Below, in pieces: positions 19,292 through 28,182 of a stretch of 64,000 nucleotides of DNA. The stretch comes from Paenibacillus mucilaginosus 3016. Its GTDB lineage: Bacteria > Bacillota > Bacilli > Paenibacillales > NBRC-103111. How positions within the stretch are numbered: position 1 is the first letter of the stretch; each line of letters starts with the position of its first letter. Below the pieces are notes generated by a model. That model had not been told where the DNA came from. It saw only the letters and a list, made by a program, of their open reading frames with translations, and made no database searches. Location of the stretch: assembly GCF_000250655.1 (NCBI RefSeq), contig NC_016935.1, positions 3,180,001 to 3,244,000 of the forward strand, read 5' to 3'. The translations under genes and the position numbers were made by a program.

Positions 19292-20179
19292 ATGAGCGGA
19301 TCAGTACAGCAGCTGCCGTTCGAACTGGATGCGGGAACCCATGAGGAGGTGGGCGCTCTGCGCATCCGCGGGGATGTGCGGGTGAAGCCTGCCGGAACAG
19401 GCGCCAAACAGCCGGTGCTCGTAATTCTGCACGGGTTCAAGGGCTTCAAGGACTGGGGCTTCTTCCCGTATGCCGCAGAGCGATTTGCTGCCGAAGGGTA
19501 CTATACGGTGACCTTCAACTTCTCCTGCAGCGGCGTAGGGGAGACGGACTTCGACGAGCTGGAGAAATTCGCAGTCAATACGTACACGAGGGAACAGGAG
19601 GATGTCTCCCTGCTGCTGGAGGCGTTGAAGAACGGCCGTCTGCCCGGCGCGGAGCATGCGGACCTTTCGCAGGTGTATCTGCTTGGGCACAGCAAGGGCG
19701 GAGGAGGCAGCATCATCTATGCCGCCGACCATCCGGCCGACATTGCCGGCGTCATCACGTGGAACGGGATCGCACGGGCCGATCTGTTCGACGACACCTT
19801 CAAGCGGGAGATCGCCGAGCATGGCGTGGCCTACGTGGCGAATGCGCGGACCAAGCAGGAGATGCCGATCCGGGCCGTGTTCTACGAGGACCTGCGGGCC
19901 AATGAGGAGCGGTTCGACGTGACGGCCCGGCTGGCGGGGCTGAAGCTGCCCGTGCTTCAGGTGCAGGGAGACCAGGACTCCCCGCGGCTGCGGGAGGGCT
20001 TCCAGCGGCTGAAGGAAGCGGCGCCGCAGCATCAGCCGCTGACCATAGACGGCGGCAATCACACGTTCGGCGCGGTGCATCCGTTCGCCGGAACAACGCC
20101 GTATCTGGAGGCAGCGCTGCGGGTCTCGCTGCACTTCCTTGAGGGACTGCGCCGCAAGCGGCACCAGGCGGCCGAGTAA
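19292..20179 (+). CDS. Alpha/beta hydrolase
   Basis: A 295-residue cytoplasmic alpha/beta hydrolase related to the dienelactone hydrolase/acyl-esterase group. It has the oxyanion segment LVILHGFKGFKDWGFF near 47-62, the nucleophile elbow GHSKGGGG (Ser about 136), an acid in QVQGDQDSPR, and the late histidine in GGNHTFG. Substrate unknown. AAAGGAG lies 9 bases before the ATG at 19292. A more distant in-frame start at 19241 overlaps the promoter and has no ribosome site. Confidence 0.85.
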   Translation: MSGSVQQLPFELDAGTHEEVGALRIRGDVRVKPAGTGAKQPVLVILHGFKGFKDWGFFPYAAERFAAEGYYTVTFNFSCSGVGETDFDELEKFAVNTYTREQEDVSLLLEALKNGRLPGAEHADLSQVYLLGHSKGGGGSIIYAADHPADIAGVITWNGIARADLFDDTFKREIAEHGVAYVANARTKQEMPIRAVFYEDLRANEERFDVTARLAGLKLPVLQVQGDQDSPRLREGFQRLKEAAPQHQPLTIDGGNHTFGAVHPFAGTTPYLEAALRVSLHFLEGLRRKRHQAAE

Positions 20180-20364
20180 GGCGGACGGATGGGGGAAAGT
20201 CGGTAATCCGGTGTTCTTGAAAGGAATCCCTGTGACAGGCTTCCCCGCTGCACGAGTCCATTCCCGAATACCGGGGGAGTCGGGGGGAGACGCAGGGATT
20301 CACTTTGCTGCGATTTTGCTATATACTTTCCCTCGTAACCTCCTTACGAAAGGAAAGAGAACCC

Positions 20365-20616
20365 ATGAAGTTTGCCGATTTCATGCTCACCCCGGAATTC
20401 AGCCGGTTTAATAATGTGGAAGCCCCGGCCGACCGCCCCAAATCCCAGATGGACGAGTGGGACAAGGAGCGCCTGCTCGACACGCTCAGCAAGCTGAACC
20501 GCGAGCTGCTCCGCAGGGACACCTACGGCACGCAGGACAGCCCGTTCGATGAGAGCAACGCCCAGCTGCACGTGATCTCTTACGCGCTGCTGACGATTCT
20601 GAAGTCGAAGATGTAG
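20365..20616 (+). CDS. Small conserved-looking hypothetical protein
   Basis: An 83-residue soluble protein, rich in charged residues and probably helical (MDEWDKERLLDTLSKLNREL). No membrane segment, no cysteines and no known motif. AAAGGAAAG lies 9 bases before the ATG at 20365. It is followed 12 bases later by a strong terminator, which supports a real gene. Function unknown. Confidence 0.65.
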   Translation: MKFADFMLTPEFSRFNNVEAPADRPKSQMDEWDKERLLDTLSKLNRELLRRDTYGTQDSPFDESNAQLHVISYALLTILKSKM

Positions 20617-20628
20617 GGGTTGGACGAG

Positions 20629-20672
20629 GAAAAGCGCTGCATACTCTCCGTAGGAGAGGGCAGCGCTTTTTG
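20629..20672 (+). terminator. Rho-independent terminator
   Basis: AAAAGCGCTGC and GCAGCGCTTTT form an 11-bp outer stem with an inner CTCTCC/GGAGAG pair. The symmetric A and T runs allow it to serve both this gene and the Ytr-type operon that ends 50 bases further on the other strand. Confidence 0.85.
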
Positions 20673-20721
20673 GGTTGTTAGTGAACAAGAGGGATAATAG
20701 TACGGACAGAAGGTTCGTTAA

Positions 20722-21915
20722 TTATCGATGAACCATCAGTTGGGACACGTTAAACCGATCAGGCATGACGCCGTCCGTACGTGATACAACACCTTCGTAC
20801 ACAACCCTGCCGCTGTCCAAATCGGCTATTACCACCCCGGGGGCGTCCTTTGTCAGCATTTGCCCATTCATCAACATGTACATCCGGTTGTTCTTGATCA
20901 TTCCGTAATTAAAGGCCGAGATGGGAAGCGGAAGTTCTGCAAGAGAAATTCTGTGGTCATGAGTCACTTTTTTCTCATGTATTTGATAACGCATTACTCT
21001 GGGAGACTTGGGATCCGCCCAGGACGTTAGAAAGATTTCATCTGAGTTGTAACTCATCCCCTGCTCTTCTTTGCTGTTCAGCAGTTCGACTACAGGTTCG
21101 GCCGTAACCTGCTCAAGCTTGTCTGTCAGGGAATCGAATACGAACAGTTCCCGGAACTGTAATATTCGATTCCCGGTAGTGGAGTCGATAGTCCAATGCC
21201 CTTTTTCGAAAACAACACATTGTTTGGGTAAGGTAGTGTCGATCTGATTCAAGTGACTCACGGAAATGTCAGTCTTCTCTTGATGATCGCTTGCTAAGAT
21301 GACCTGATCTTTCATTAGCTTCTCTTGACTGAGATCGACCACGTATCTATGCATTTCGACTTTTCTCAGTCCATTCCAGGAAGGAAGAGAATTAGAAGTG
21401 AAGAGGTTGACCGATTGTCCGTATATTTGTATGTCGTGGAGATTCAAGTCTGTATATCCTGCTTCATTCGGAATAAGGATTTCAAACGAAATCTTCTTAT
21501 TTGATTTTTCATCCATGATCATAACGGAGAATCGAAACTGATTTTTCACTTGAGCTTCGACTGCCTCTGATTTAATTGCTGCGTAGACGAGCTTGTTACC
21601 ATCATAAACGACGCCTCTCAAATCTGTAACCCCCCGCATAAAACTGCGGTGTTCTTGAATCATTCTCTGAAGTTCATAATCAGGATCGTCAAAGAGGTAT
21701 TCCCAAAAAGACCCAAATTGACTGCCCTTATCGCTGAGTTTGAGAGCATACCCCCCGTCATGAGCTTGGAGTACTATAGGTGCCGCTTCAGAAGCATCTC
21801 CTTGCAGAACTTTTAGTACGTATTCCGGTCTGCTTCCAGACGCTGTCGCATAATACGAACCGATAACCAGCACGATGAGAGGTAGGAGCACGATCAGTTT
21901 CCAGTATCGCAGCAT
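20722..21915 (-). CDS. Exported or membrane-anchored protein of a Ytr-type ABC operon
   Basis: A 397-residue protein with one N-terminal hydrophobic segment (about 6-26) and a large soluble domain made of short strands, suggesting a beta-propeller-like extracellular domain. No lipobox. It is the last gene of a GntR-ATPase-permease operon and starts 16 bases after the permease stop. The ATG giving MLRYWKL is chosen: AAGGAGG lies 11 bases before it, while the upstream GTG overlaps that ribosome site. It and the permease are visibly more AT-rich than the two genes upstream. It may sense or bind what the transporter handles; this is inference. Confidence 0.75.
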   Translation of the reverse strand: MLRYWKLIVLLPLIVLVIGSYYATASGSRPEYVLKVLQGDASEAAPIVLQAHDGGYALKLSDKGSQFGSFWEYLFDDPDYELQRMIQEHRSFMRGVTDLRGVVYDGNKLVYAAIKSEAVEAQVKNQFRFSVMIMDEKSNKKISFEILIPNEAGYTDLNLHDIQIYGQSVNLFTSNSLPSWNGLRKVEMHRYVVDLSQEKLMKDQVILASDHQEKTDISVSHLNQIDTTLPKQCVVFEKGHWTIDSTTGNRILQFRELFVFDSLTDKLEQVTAEPVVELLNSKEEQGMSYNSDEIFLTSWADPKSPRVMRYQIHEKKVTHDHRISLAELPLPISAFNYGMIKNNRMYMLMNGQMLTKDAPGVVIADLDSGRVVYEGVVSRTDGVMPDRFNVSQLMVHR

Positions 21916-21931
21916 AGTAGAGTGCACCTCC

Positions 21932-22759
21932 TTAGACAGAAATTTTATACCGGATCAGATATGAGCTCACCCACAAGGAGACAGATACGATCAATAATCC
22001 AGCCATACATTCCATGATGATAATTTCGTTGTTATAGAAAAAATTAGGAACCCATGTGTCGTTCAGCCAGCTAGGAACTGAAAGAAGTGCAGTTGTACCA
22101 AGCAAATACAGGCCTCCGGCGATCAGCCCCCGAAGCCTGTAGCTCCGTTCAAACAAAATAAAGGTAAACAGAATAATGACAATGGCAGTTCCTAAAACGT
22201 AAAGGAAAAAAAACTCCGAAACACGAAGAGGGGTTAAAAGTTGAAAGAGATCATTTCGCATAAGGATTTGTGCGATAGTTACAGGACTCCTGATCTCCAC
22301 CGGTACGATGGAATTAAACGTAAACAGGTGCAGGGGCAGAGTGACCAACTGAAACGCGATCAATCCAAAAACAAAGATGAGAATGGTGCCAAGCTTTGCC
22401 CAATATATATTCATCCTTGAAGCGGGCAGCATTAAGAGTCTATAGATAAAAGAGTTCTTGCCGAACCAGTCACGGTACCAAATCAGAAAGACGTAGAGAA
22501 GCATGGCCGCAGCACATAAAGCAACCGGAGCCATAAAGAACAGGTTGGAGCCGAAGTCCACAAAGCTGACTTTGCCGAAACGGTCAGCGTAAGCAAATGG
22601 GGACAATCGGAATTCCTCCTCAATCCGGTCCACCAACCCCTTCGCCATCCAAACCGTACTCACCCACTGGACAACCAGCGTGAGCAGCGCCATCGCCCCA
22701 TAAATCTTGCTAAACCGGTCGATCTCGTAATGCAGCAGCTTCCAGAAGCTGTGTTTCAC
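21932..22759 (-). CDS. ABC transporter permease (YtrC/YtrD-like)
   Basis: A 275-residue membrane protein with six to seven hydrophobic segments (about 17-35, 62-82, 105-130, 145-160, 180-205, 215-235 and 245-265), fitting the ABC-2 type permeases of Ytr-like systems. It starts with GTG in a GTGA overlap with the ATPase stop, so the two are translationally coupled. Together with the ATPase it should form a transporter involved in envelope stress or antibiotic response, as known for B. subtilis Ytr. Substrate unknown. Confidence 0.8.
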   Translation of the reverse strand: MKHSFWKLLHYEIDRFSKIYGAMALLTLVVQWVSTVWMAKGLVDRIEEEFRLSPFAYADRFGKVSFVDFGSNLFFMAPVALCAAAMLLYVFLIWYRDWFGKNSFIYRLLMLPASRMNIYWAKLGTILIFVFGLIAFQLVTLPLHLFTFNSIVPVEIRSPVTIAQILMRNDLFQLLTPLRVSEFFFLYVLGTAIVIILFTFILFERSYRLRGLIAGGLYLLGTTALLSVPSWLNDTWVPNFFYNNEIIIMECMAGLLIVSVSLWVSSYLIRYKISV

Positions 22760-23445
22760 GCCCGGTACACCTCCCTCATCACATCAACCACCGACTTGCC
22801 TTCCTGCATGCGCACATCCTCTGCACTGAATTCCCGGTAGACCCGCCCGCCGTCGAGCAGGACGACCTTGTCGATGAGATGCTCGATATCGTGAATTTCA
22901 TGCGTGGTGATGATCACGCCGCGGTCTTCGATCAGGTGGGTGGTGAAGACGCTGGCGATCTGTTCGCGGCTGAAGATGTCGATGCCCGAGAAGGGCTCGT
23001 CCATAAGCACATAGTCCGCGTCAAGCGACAGCCCGAGCATCAGATTCACCTTGGCAGCGGTTCCCTTGGAGAGGTCGTTGATCTTGTCCATCCTGTTCAG
23101 CTGGAAGAAAGAGAGGAGCTCCTCGGCACGCGGCAGGTTCCAGTTGGGATAAAAGTCCGCCATGAAGCGCATCGCTTCCTCGATCCGCATGCCGGGAGGC
23201 ATCGTCAGCGAGTCGGGGATGAACGAGACGCGCTCGTAGATCCGCGGGGTGACCGGCTCGCCGTCGATTCGAATGTCCCCGCCGCTGACTGGGGTCAGCC
23301 CCATGACGGCCTTCAGGATGGTGGATTTGCCGGCCCCGTTGAGGCCGATCAGGCAGGTGATCTGGCCTTTCTCTGCCGTGAAGGTGACCTCGTTCAGGAC
23401 ACGCTTGCGGCCGTACTTCTTGCTGATTCGGCTGATCTCAATCAT
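22756..23445 (-). CDS. ABC transporter ATP-binding protein (YtrB-like)
   Basis: A 229-residue ATPase. Walker A is GLNGAGKSTILK (about 38-49), the signature is LSKGTAAKVNLMLGLS (a variant of LSGGQ), Walker B is YVLMDEPFSGID, and the H-loop is TTHEIHD. The start at MIEISRISKKYG follows AGGAGG by 9 bases and overlaps the end of the GntR gene. A variant signature loop (SKGTAAK) is common in this subfamily. It energises the permease encoded next. Confidence 0.92.
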   Translation of the reverse strand: MIEISRISKKYGRKRVLNEVTFTAEKGQITCLIGLNGAGKSTILKAVMGLTPVSGGDIRIDGEPVTPRIYERVSFIPDSLTMPPGMRIEEAMRFMADFYPNWNLPRAEELLSFFQLNRMDKINDLSKGTAAKVNLMLGLSLDADYVLMDEPFSGIDIFSREQIASVFTTHLIEDRGVIITTHEIHDIEHLIDKVVLLDGGRVYREFSAEDVRMQEGKSVVDVMREVYRA

Positions 23446-23839
23446 CTCCGTCGTCCTCCTGCTCTCTGTACTGCTGCTTGGCTTCATACTTCTGCCGGAC
23501 GATAGAGAGCAGCTCCTCCACCGGCACCGAGATTCGGCTCACCGAGTCTACGAACGCATCGACGGCCTCGCGCAGCAGCTCCTCCCGAAGCAGGGACAGC
23601 AGCTCCTCGTCCGTCGTGATTCTGCTCGGGGAATTGCCTTCCGTTGTGATCAACTTCTGCTCCTCCATTTCCTTATAGGCCCGCTGGGCCGTGTTGGGAT
23701 TGATCTGCAGCAGGGCGGCGAGCTCCCGCCGTGAGGGGATTTCCTGGCCTGCCGCCATCCGGCCGGTGACGATCTCTTCCTTGAAGTGACGGATCACCTG
23801 AAGGTACACCGGATCTCGATTGTTGAAGATTACATTCAT
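23438..23839 (-). CDS. GntR-family repressor (YtrA type)
   Basis: A 133-residue regulator. The N-terminal winged helix (DPVYLQVIRHFKEEIVTGRM, then LAALLQINPNTAQRAYKEME) is followed by a short helical dimer domain of about 50 residues, the size typical of the YtrA subfamily rather than of the large FadR or HutC types. It starts at MNVIFNN with GGAGATG 9 bases upstream. It heads its own operon and two matching inverted repeats overlap the promoter, so autorepression, relieved by an unknown inducer, is likely. Confidence 0.9.
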   Translation of the reverse strand: MNVIFNNRDPVYLQVIRHFKEEIVTGRMAAGQEIPSRRELAALLQINPNTAQRAYKEMEEQKLITTEGNSPSRITTDEELLSLLREELLREAVDAFVDSVSRISVPVEELLSIVRQKYEAKQQYREQEDDGDD

Positions 23840-23902
23840 CGGCCCATCTCCTAAGTTGGTGTTTGTGCCTGAGTGCCTGCAGGGATTCCGAGAAAAAAGT
23901 GT

Positions 23903-23963
23903 GTGTACTAAGTGGTTCATACACCCATCGTGTACTATACCCTTAGTACACTTCGCGTGTCAA
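23903..23963 (-). promoter_or_regulatory. Promoter and twin operators of the Ytr-type operon
   Basis: On the minus strand TTGACA (23963-23958), an 18-base spacer and TATAGT (23939-23934). Operator 1 at 23930-23951 is GTGTACTA-N6-TAGTACAC, a perfect inverted repeat that covers the -10 box. Operator 2 at 23903-23924 is GTGTACTA-N6-TCATACAC (6 of 8 arm positions symmetric), 27 bases further toward the gene. Both have the geometry expected for a YtrA-type GntR dimer. Confidence 0.8.
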
Positions 23964-24238
23964 TCAAAAATTGGAAAAATGCATATACGTATCCAGAATT
24001 TCAGGGGAACGTATCCGGTAAGCCTGTAATCAAAGAAGGGGGGAGTCACGCCACAAGATCAGCCCCCGGACTTTAGCTGCCGGCATTCCCTTGGACACGC
24101 CGGAGCGCCGAAGAGGTAATACGCCGAGGAAGGGGCGTCTTCATCCGTCCAAGCCCCAAGACCTCCGTCTCCCCGGGTCTCCCGCTGCTGCGAGATGCGA
24201 GATCGGCGGGGGAATCCAAGGCATAACGGCAGGCAGGC

Positions 24239-24354
24239 AAAAAAAGCGCCCCTGCGGCTGGATATCTACTCGGTACAGCCAACACAGCTCAGGGGCTCAC
24301 AGCACACTGAACCGGCGGCTGGACGGGGATTCCGCAGCGCGGGGACGCTTTTTT
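24239..24354. other. Distant inverted repeat downstream of RNase J; otherwise empty 420-base gap
   Basis: AAAAAAGCG-CCCC-TGCGG at 24239-24257 matches the reverse complement of the block at 24332-24354 with two small insertions; the arms are about 75 bases apart. On the minus strand the left arm ends in a T run, so this may be the long terminator of the RNase J gene. I see no gene between 23964 and 24384. Confidence 0.4.
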
Positions 24355-24383
24355 GAGGGGAAATTTCACAGCCTGATTCTATT

Positions 24384-26060
24384 CTACACTTCCACGATAA
24401 TCGGAAGGATCATCGGACGGCGCTTCGTCTGGTCGTACAGGAACTTGCCGAGGGCATCCTTAATCTTCTGCTTCACAATGTTCCACTGGTTCACGTTCTC
24501 TTCCTGCAGCTTCGCGAGGGTGCGGACGACGATCCCGTTCGCCTGCTCCATGAGGCTCTCGGATTCGCGGACATACACGAAGCCGCGCGAGACAATGTCC
24601 GGACCGGAGAGAACGGTGCCCGTCGCCTTGCTCATCGTGATGACGACGATCAGGATGCCGTCCTGCGAGAGCGACTTGCGGTCGCGCAGCACCATGTGCC
24701 CAATGTCGCCGATCCCGAGGCCGTCGACGAACGTGCTGCCGGCCGGCACTTTGCCCGCCTTGCGGCCCCGGCCGTTCTGGAACTCCACCACGTCGCCGTT
24801 ATCGACGATGAAGATGTTCTCGCTCTCGACGCCGACGGCTTCGGCCAGCTGCCGGTGCTGGTGGAGCATGCGGTACTCGCCATGGATCGGAATAAAATAC
24901 TGCGGCCGCATCAGGTGAAGCATCAGCTTCAGCTCCTCCTGGCTGGCGTGCCCGGACACGTGCATCCCGGTCGAGGACCCGGGGCCGTAGATGACATGGG
25001 CGCCCAGCCTGTACAGGTCGTCGACCGTACGGGAGACGTTGCGCTCGTTGCCTGGAATCGGCGTAGCGGAGACGATGATCGTATCGCCGCGCAGCACCTC
25101 CACCTGGCGGTGGTTGTTGCGGGCCAGGCGGGCGAGGGCGGCCATCGGTTCTCCCTGGCTGCCCGTACAGAGGATCGCCACCTTGTCCGGGGAATACTGG
25201 CCGACCTCACCTGGATCGATCAGCATGCCGTCCGGAATGTTCATATAGCCGAGCTCGGCGGCGATGGAGACGACGTTCACCATGCTGCGCCCGATAAGGG
25301 AAAGCTTGCGCCCTGTAGCAAAAGCCGCATCGACGACCTGCTGCAGCCGGTGGACGTTCGAGGCGAAAGTGGCGATGAACACCTTCTGCTGCGCCTTGCG
25401 GAACACTTCCTCGAGATGGAGGCCGACCTTGCGCTCCGAAGGGGTGAAGCCCGGGCGCTCGGCATTCGTGCTCTCGGAGAGCAGGGCCAGCACGCCGCTC
25501 TTGCCGATCTCCGCCATGCGGTGCAGGTCGGCCGACTCCTCGTTGACGGGCGTCAGGTCGAATTTGAAATCCCCCGTATGCACGACGGTTCCCTCCGGCG
25601 TTTCGAAGACGACCCCGATGCAGTCCGGGATACTGTGGTTCGTTTTGAAGAAAGTCACGGTGAAGGCTCCGAGCTGGAGGGTGGAGTCCTCCGTAATAAC
25701 ATGCGTCTTCGTGGAGCCGAGCAGCCCCTGCTCCTTCAGCTTGCCTTCGATCAGCCCGAGCGTCAGCCGGGTACCGTAGACGGGCATCCCCATCTGCTTG
25801 AGAATATACGGAAGTCCGCCGATATGATCCTCGTGGCCGTGGGTGATGATAATGCCCCTGACTTTGTCGCGGTTCTCCAGCAGGTACGAGATGTCGGGGA
25901 CGATCAGGTCGATGCCGGGCAGGCTCTCGTCCGGGAACTTCGAACCGCAGTCGATGGCGATGATATCGTCTCCGTATTGAATGACGTACATGTTCTTTCC
26001 GATTTCGCCTACCCCGCCCAGGGCCATGACGGATAAGGTGCGTTCCTGCTCACTGCTCAT
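24384..26060 (-). CDS. Ribonuclease J
   Basis: A 558-residue metallo-beta-lactamase/beta-CASP RNase of the J family, which combines 5' exonuclease and endonuclease action in RNA decay and maturation. The full zinc motif HGHEDHIGG is present (about 75-83), as in catalytic RNase J1 and unlike the degenerate motif of J2. Other family marks are HTGDFKFDLTPV, TFASNVHRLQQV, CTGSQGEPMAAL, the C-terminal SGHASQEEL and PIHGEYRM, and the end KRRPMILPIIVEV. The start at 26060 follows AGGGAGG. It is not next to an rpoY-like gene, so it may be a second copy; J1 versus J2 naming is left open. Confidence 0.93.
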   Translation of the reverse strand: MSSEQERTLSVMALGGVGEIGKNMYVIQYGDDIIAIDCGSKFPDESLPGIDLIVPDISYLLENRDKVRGIIITHGHEDHIGGLPYILKQMGMPVYGTRLTLGLIEGKLKEQGLLGSTKTHVITEDSTLQLGAFTVTFFKTNHSIPDCIGVVFETPEGTVVHTGDFKFDLTPVNEESADLHRMAEIGKSGVLALLSESTNAERPGFTPSERKVGLHLEEVFRKAQQKVFIATFASNVHRLQQVVDAAFATGRKLSLIGRSMVNVVSIAAELGYMNIPDGMLIDPGEVGQYSPDKVAILCTGSQGEPMAALARLARNNHRQVEVLRGDTIIVSATPIPGNERNVSRTVDDLYRLGAHVIYGPGSSTGMHVSGHASQEELKLMLHLMRPQYFIPIHGEYRMLHQHRQLAEAVGVESENIFIVDNGDVVEFQNGRGRKAGKVPAGSTFVDGLGIGDIGHMVLRDRKSLSQDGILIVVITMSKATGTVLSGPDIVSRGFVYVRESESLMEQANGIVVRTLAKLQEENVNQWNIVKQKIKDALGKFLYDQTKRRPMILPIIVEV

Positions 26061-26227
26061 TCGGTTATTTCCTCCCTTTGCACTTGGAAGTCCGGCATAG
26101 AGTTACTGTTTCCATCCCATGCAAAATTATGAATTCCCGGAGCGTTTCGCCTGATTTCATATTTTTTTCTTCGGGGGGCAAGGTACAGGGAGACACAGCT
26201 TACTCTTAGGCCATGAGGAGGAGAACC

Positions 26228-27088
26228 ATGTTTTTCTATACGGAAGCCTTGATTAACGAAATCGTACCGGACCAGCCGGACCCGTCGGCGGCCAAAGCCA
26301 TGCAGGAGATTCTCGGCGGACACTACGGCGAGATGCGCACGATGATGCAGTTCTCGTTCCAGAGTGCGAACTTCCGCGGTCCGGCCACGCAGTACCGGGA
26401 CCTGATCCGGGGGATCTTCCTCGAGGAGATTTCTCATGTGGAGCTCGTGCAGACGACGATCAACAAGCTGCTGGACGGATCAGGACGGAGCGACAAAGGA
26501 GAGAATGAACCGCTGCTGGCCAATGCGCCGGGGGACGGCCAGACGTACCATTACATCATCGGGGCGCAGAGCTCGCTGCCGGTCGATTCCTCGGGGAACC
26601 CGTGGAATGGCTCGTGGGTCTATGACCACGGCAATCTGGTAAGCAACCTGCTCGACAACCTGGTGCTGGAGGCGACCGGCACGCTGCAGAAGTCGCGCAT
26701 CTACGAGATGAGCACGAACAAGACGTTCCGCGAGACGCTTGCGTTCCTCATGGTCCGCGACAATGCGCACCAGAATGCATATGCGAAGGCGCTCGAGACG
26801 CTCGGCGTGAACTGGGGCAAGGTGCTGCCTGTGCCGGATTACGACCTGACGCAGTATCCGGAATGCCGCAAGTATATCGAGCGCGGCTGGCATAACGCCC
26901 AGTTCAACTTCCGTCTCGACCCGACGCGGATCGGCGAGATTTTCCAGGGCGAGTCGCCGGGACGCCACGGCGGCACACTCAAGGTCGAGCCGCCGCCGGC
27001 CGGCTTCCCGGTACCGCAGATGCCGGAACGGGTGTCCGAGCACAGCCCCGGCATTCCCCGGGAGCTGACAGGGGCTGCTCGCTCATAG
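26228..27088 (+). CDS. Manganese catalase
   Basis: A di-manganese, haem-free catalase that breaks down hydrogen peroxide. The 286-residue protein has the four-helix ferritin-like core with expected ligands Glu35 (GEMRTMMQ), Glu66, His70 (LEEISHVE), then Glu in NLVLEATGT and His in RDNAHQNAY. The tail is Pro-rich. In spore formers some relatives are spore-coat or forespore proteins (CotJC/YdbD type). GAGGAGGA lies 6 bases before the ATG at 26228. It is divergent from the RNase J gene, and its stop codon is inside a 14-bp tandem repeat. Confidence 0.92.
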   Translation: MFFYTEALINEIVPDQPDPSAAKAMQEILGGHYGEMRTMMQFSFQSANFRGPATQYRDLIRGIFLEEISHVELVQTTINKLLDGSGRSDKGENEPLLANAPGDGQTYHYIIGAQSSLPVDSSGNPWNGSWVYDHGNLVSNLLDNLVLEATGTLQKSRIYEMSTNKTFRETLAFLMVRDNAHQNAYAKALETLGVNWGKVLPVPDYDLTQYPECRKYIERGWHNAQFNFRLDPTRIGEIFQGESPGRHGGTLKVEPPPAGFPVPQMPERVSEHSPGIPRELTGAARS

Positions 27089-27116
27089 TGGCTCGCTCAT
27101 AGTGGCTCGCTCATAG
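27077..27116. repeat. 14-bp tandem repeat over the catalase stop codon
   Basis: GCTCGCTCATAGTG occurs at 27077-27090 and 27091-27104, with a 12-base third copy at 27105-27116. The first copy encodes Ala-Arg-Ser-stop. Because the first copy already contains the stop, gain or loss of copies would not change the protein. Confidence 0.85.
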
Positions 27117-27131
27117 TATAGAGACGTGCCT

Positions 27132-27163
27132 GACCGAAGGGCTTCGGCCTGCCGGTCTTTTTG
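27132..27163 (+). terminator. Terminator of the manganese catalase gene
   Basis: GACCG/CGGTC outer arms with an inner GGC-TTCG-GCC hairpin, followed by TTTTTG. Confidence 0.75.
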
Positions 27164-27273
27164 CTGTGTTCTTATTGCACCGGGATGGACACAGGTTCAG
27201 ACACCTGACCGGACAAGGAACGGTCTAGACTGCATTTTAGCCGGGTTCCTTATTCCTCACCATGGGGACTTCG

Positions 27274-27282
27274 TGGTATAAT
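27274..27282 (+). promoter_or_regulatory. Extended -10 promoter of the PAP2 gene
   Basis: TGGTATAAT lies 50 bases before the start codon. It is a perfect extended -10 with no clear -35. Confidence 0.6.
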
Positions 27283-27331
27283 ATGGCGTTATCTTTCGAC
27301 TATACATAGATCAATAAAGGGGAACAAAACG

Positions 27332-27982
27332 ATGAAACACATCGGATGGATGCTGGTGATCGCTATCTTGTTCGGGGTCATCGCAGTGGTGGTGATTCCG
27401 GCGCAGGGTCCGGCGGCGTGGGACCGGCAGGCGGCCGAGCTGCTTGGAGCGGACCGGCAGGGTGAGCCGTCGGGGCTGCTGCTTGCCCTGAACATGCTGG
27501 GCTCGACCGCCGCGCTTGCGGGCGTCGCCCTGCTGTCCGCCGCGGCGGCCTGGTGGCTGCACAGCCGAAGAGCCGCTGCAGCGGTTCTGGGTACGGTCAT
27601 TGCGGCCATGGTATTGAACAGGGTACTGAAGACAGCCATCGGCCGTCCCAGACCGGATCATGCCGGCTGGGTGGAGGTGACAGGGTACAGCTTTCCGAGC
27701 GGCAACGCCATGATCGGGATGGCGCTCTACGGCATCCTGGCCTTCGTCATCTGGAAGTATGCCCGCAGCGGAGCGCTTCGCTTGGCAGGCACCGCTGCCG
27801 GAGCCGCCGTCATCCTGATCCTCGGGTACTGCCGGCTGTACTTCGGCGTCCATTACCTGACAGACATCGCAGCCGGCTATCTCGGCGGGCTGTTCTGCAT
27901 CACCGGGGCGGCAGGATGGTTGAAGGCGTTCGAGACTCGCCTTGCGCAGCGGCGGAGCGGCACACGGCCGCGCGCAATGTAA
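27332..27982 (+). CDS. PAP2-family membrane phosphatase (YodM-like)
   Basis: A 216-residue integral membrane protein with five to six helices and the three-part acid phosphatase signature: KTAIGRPRP (about 97-105), YSFPSGNAM and CRLYFGVHYLTD. In motif 2 the usual PSGH His is Asn, and in motif 3 SR is CR; B. subtilis YodM-type proteins also have PSGN. Relatives act on undecaprenyl or phosphatidylglycerol phosphates at the outer face of the membrane. GGGGAACAAAACG precedes the ATG. The gene stands alone. Confidence 0.87.
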   Translation: MKHIGWMLVIAILFGVIAVVVIPAQGPAAWDRQAAELLGADRQGEPSGLLLALNMLGSTAALAGVALLSAAAAWWLHSRRAAAAVLGTVIAAMVLNRVLKTAIGRPRPDHAGWVEVTGYSFPSGNAMIGMALYGILAFVIWKYARSGALRLAGTAAGAAVILILGYCRLYFGVHYLTDIAAGYLGGLFCITGAAGWLKAFETRLAQRRSGTRPRAM

Positions 27983-28182
27983 GCTGGGAACAGAAACAAG
28001 CAGGCAGTGTGCCGGGGGAGGAGGTTGGCGCCTCGGTCCAGCACCGCCTTAGCGTGCTCCCGCCGCGGGGAAGAAGGCCCATGAGAAGGGAAGTCGGTAG
28101 TGGACTGCTGCAGAAGGCGGGTCCCACAAGCTCGAACAGGCCGCTGCCGGCACTATAATCTACACGGCAGGCTGTAACAAGG

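Noticed and set aside
24091..24918. Plus-strand frame starting in the gap after the GntR gene
   Set aside because: The start region is Arg/Pro-rich without a ribosome site and most of it is the mirror of the RNase J gene.
27983..28158. Possible frame after the PAP2 gene
   Set aside because: It continues an out-of-frame reading of the PAP2 gene and has no start signal of its own.
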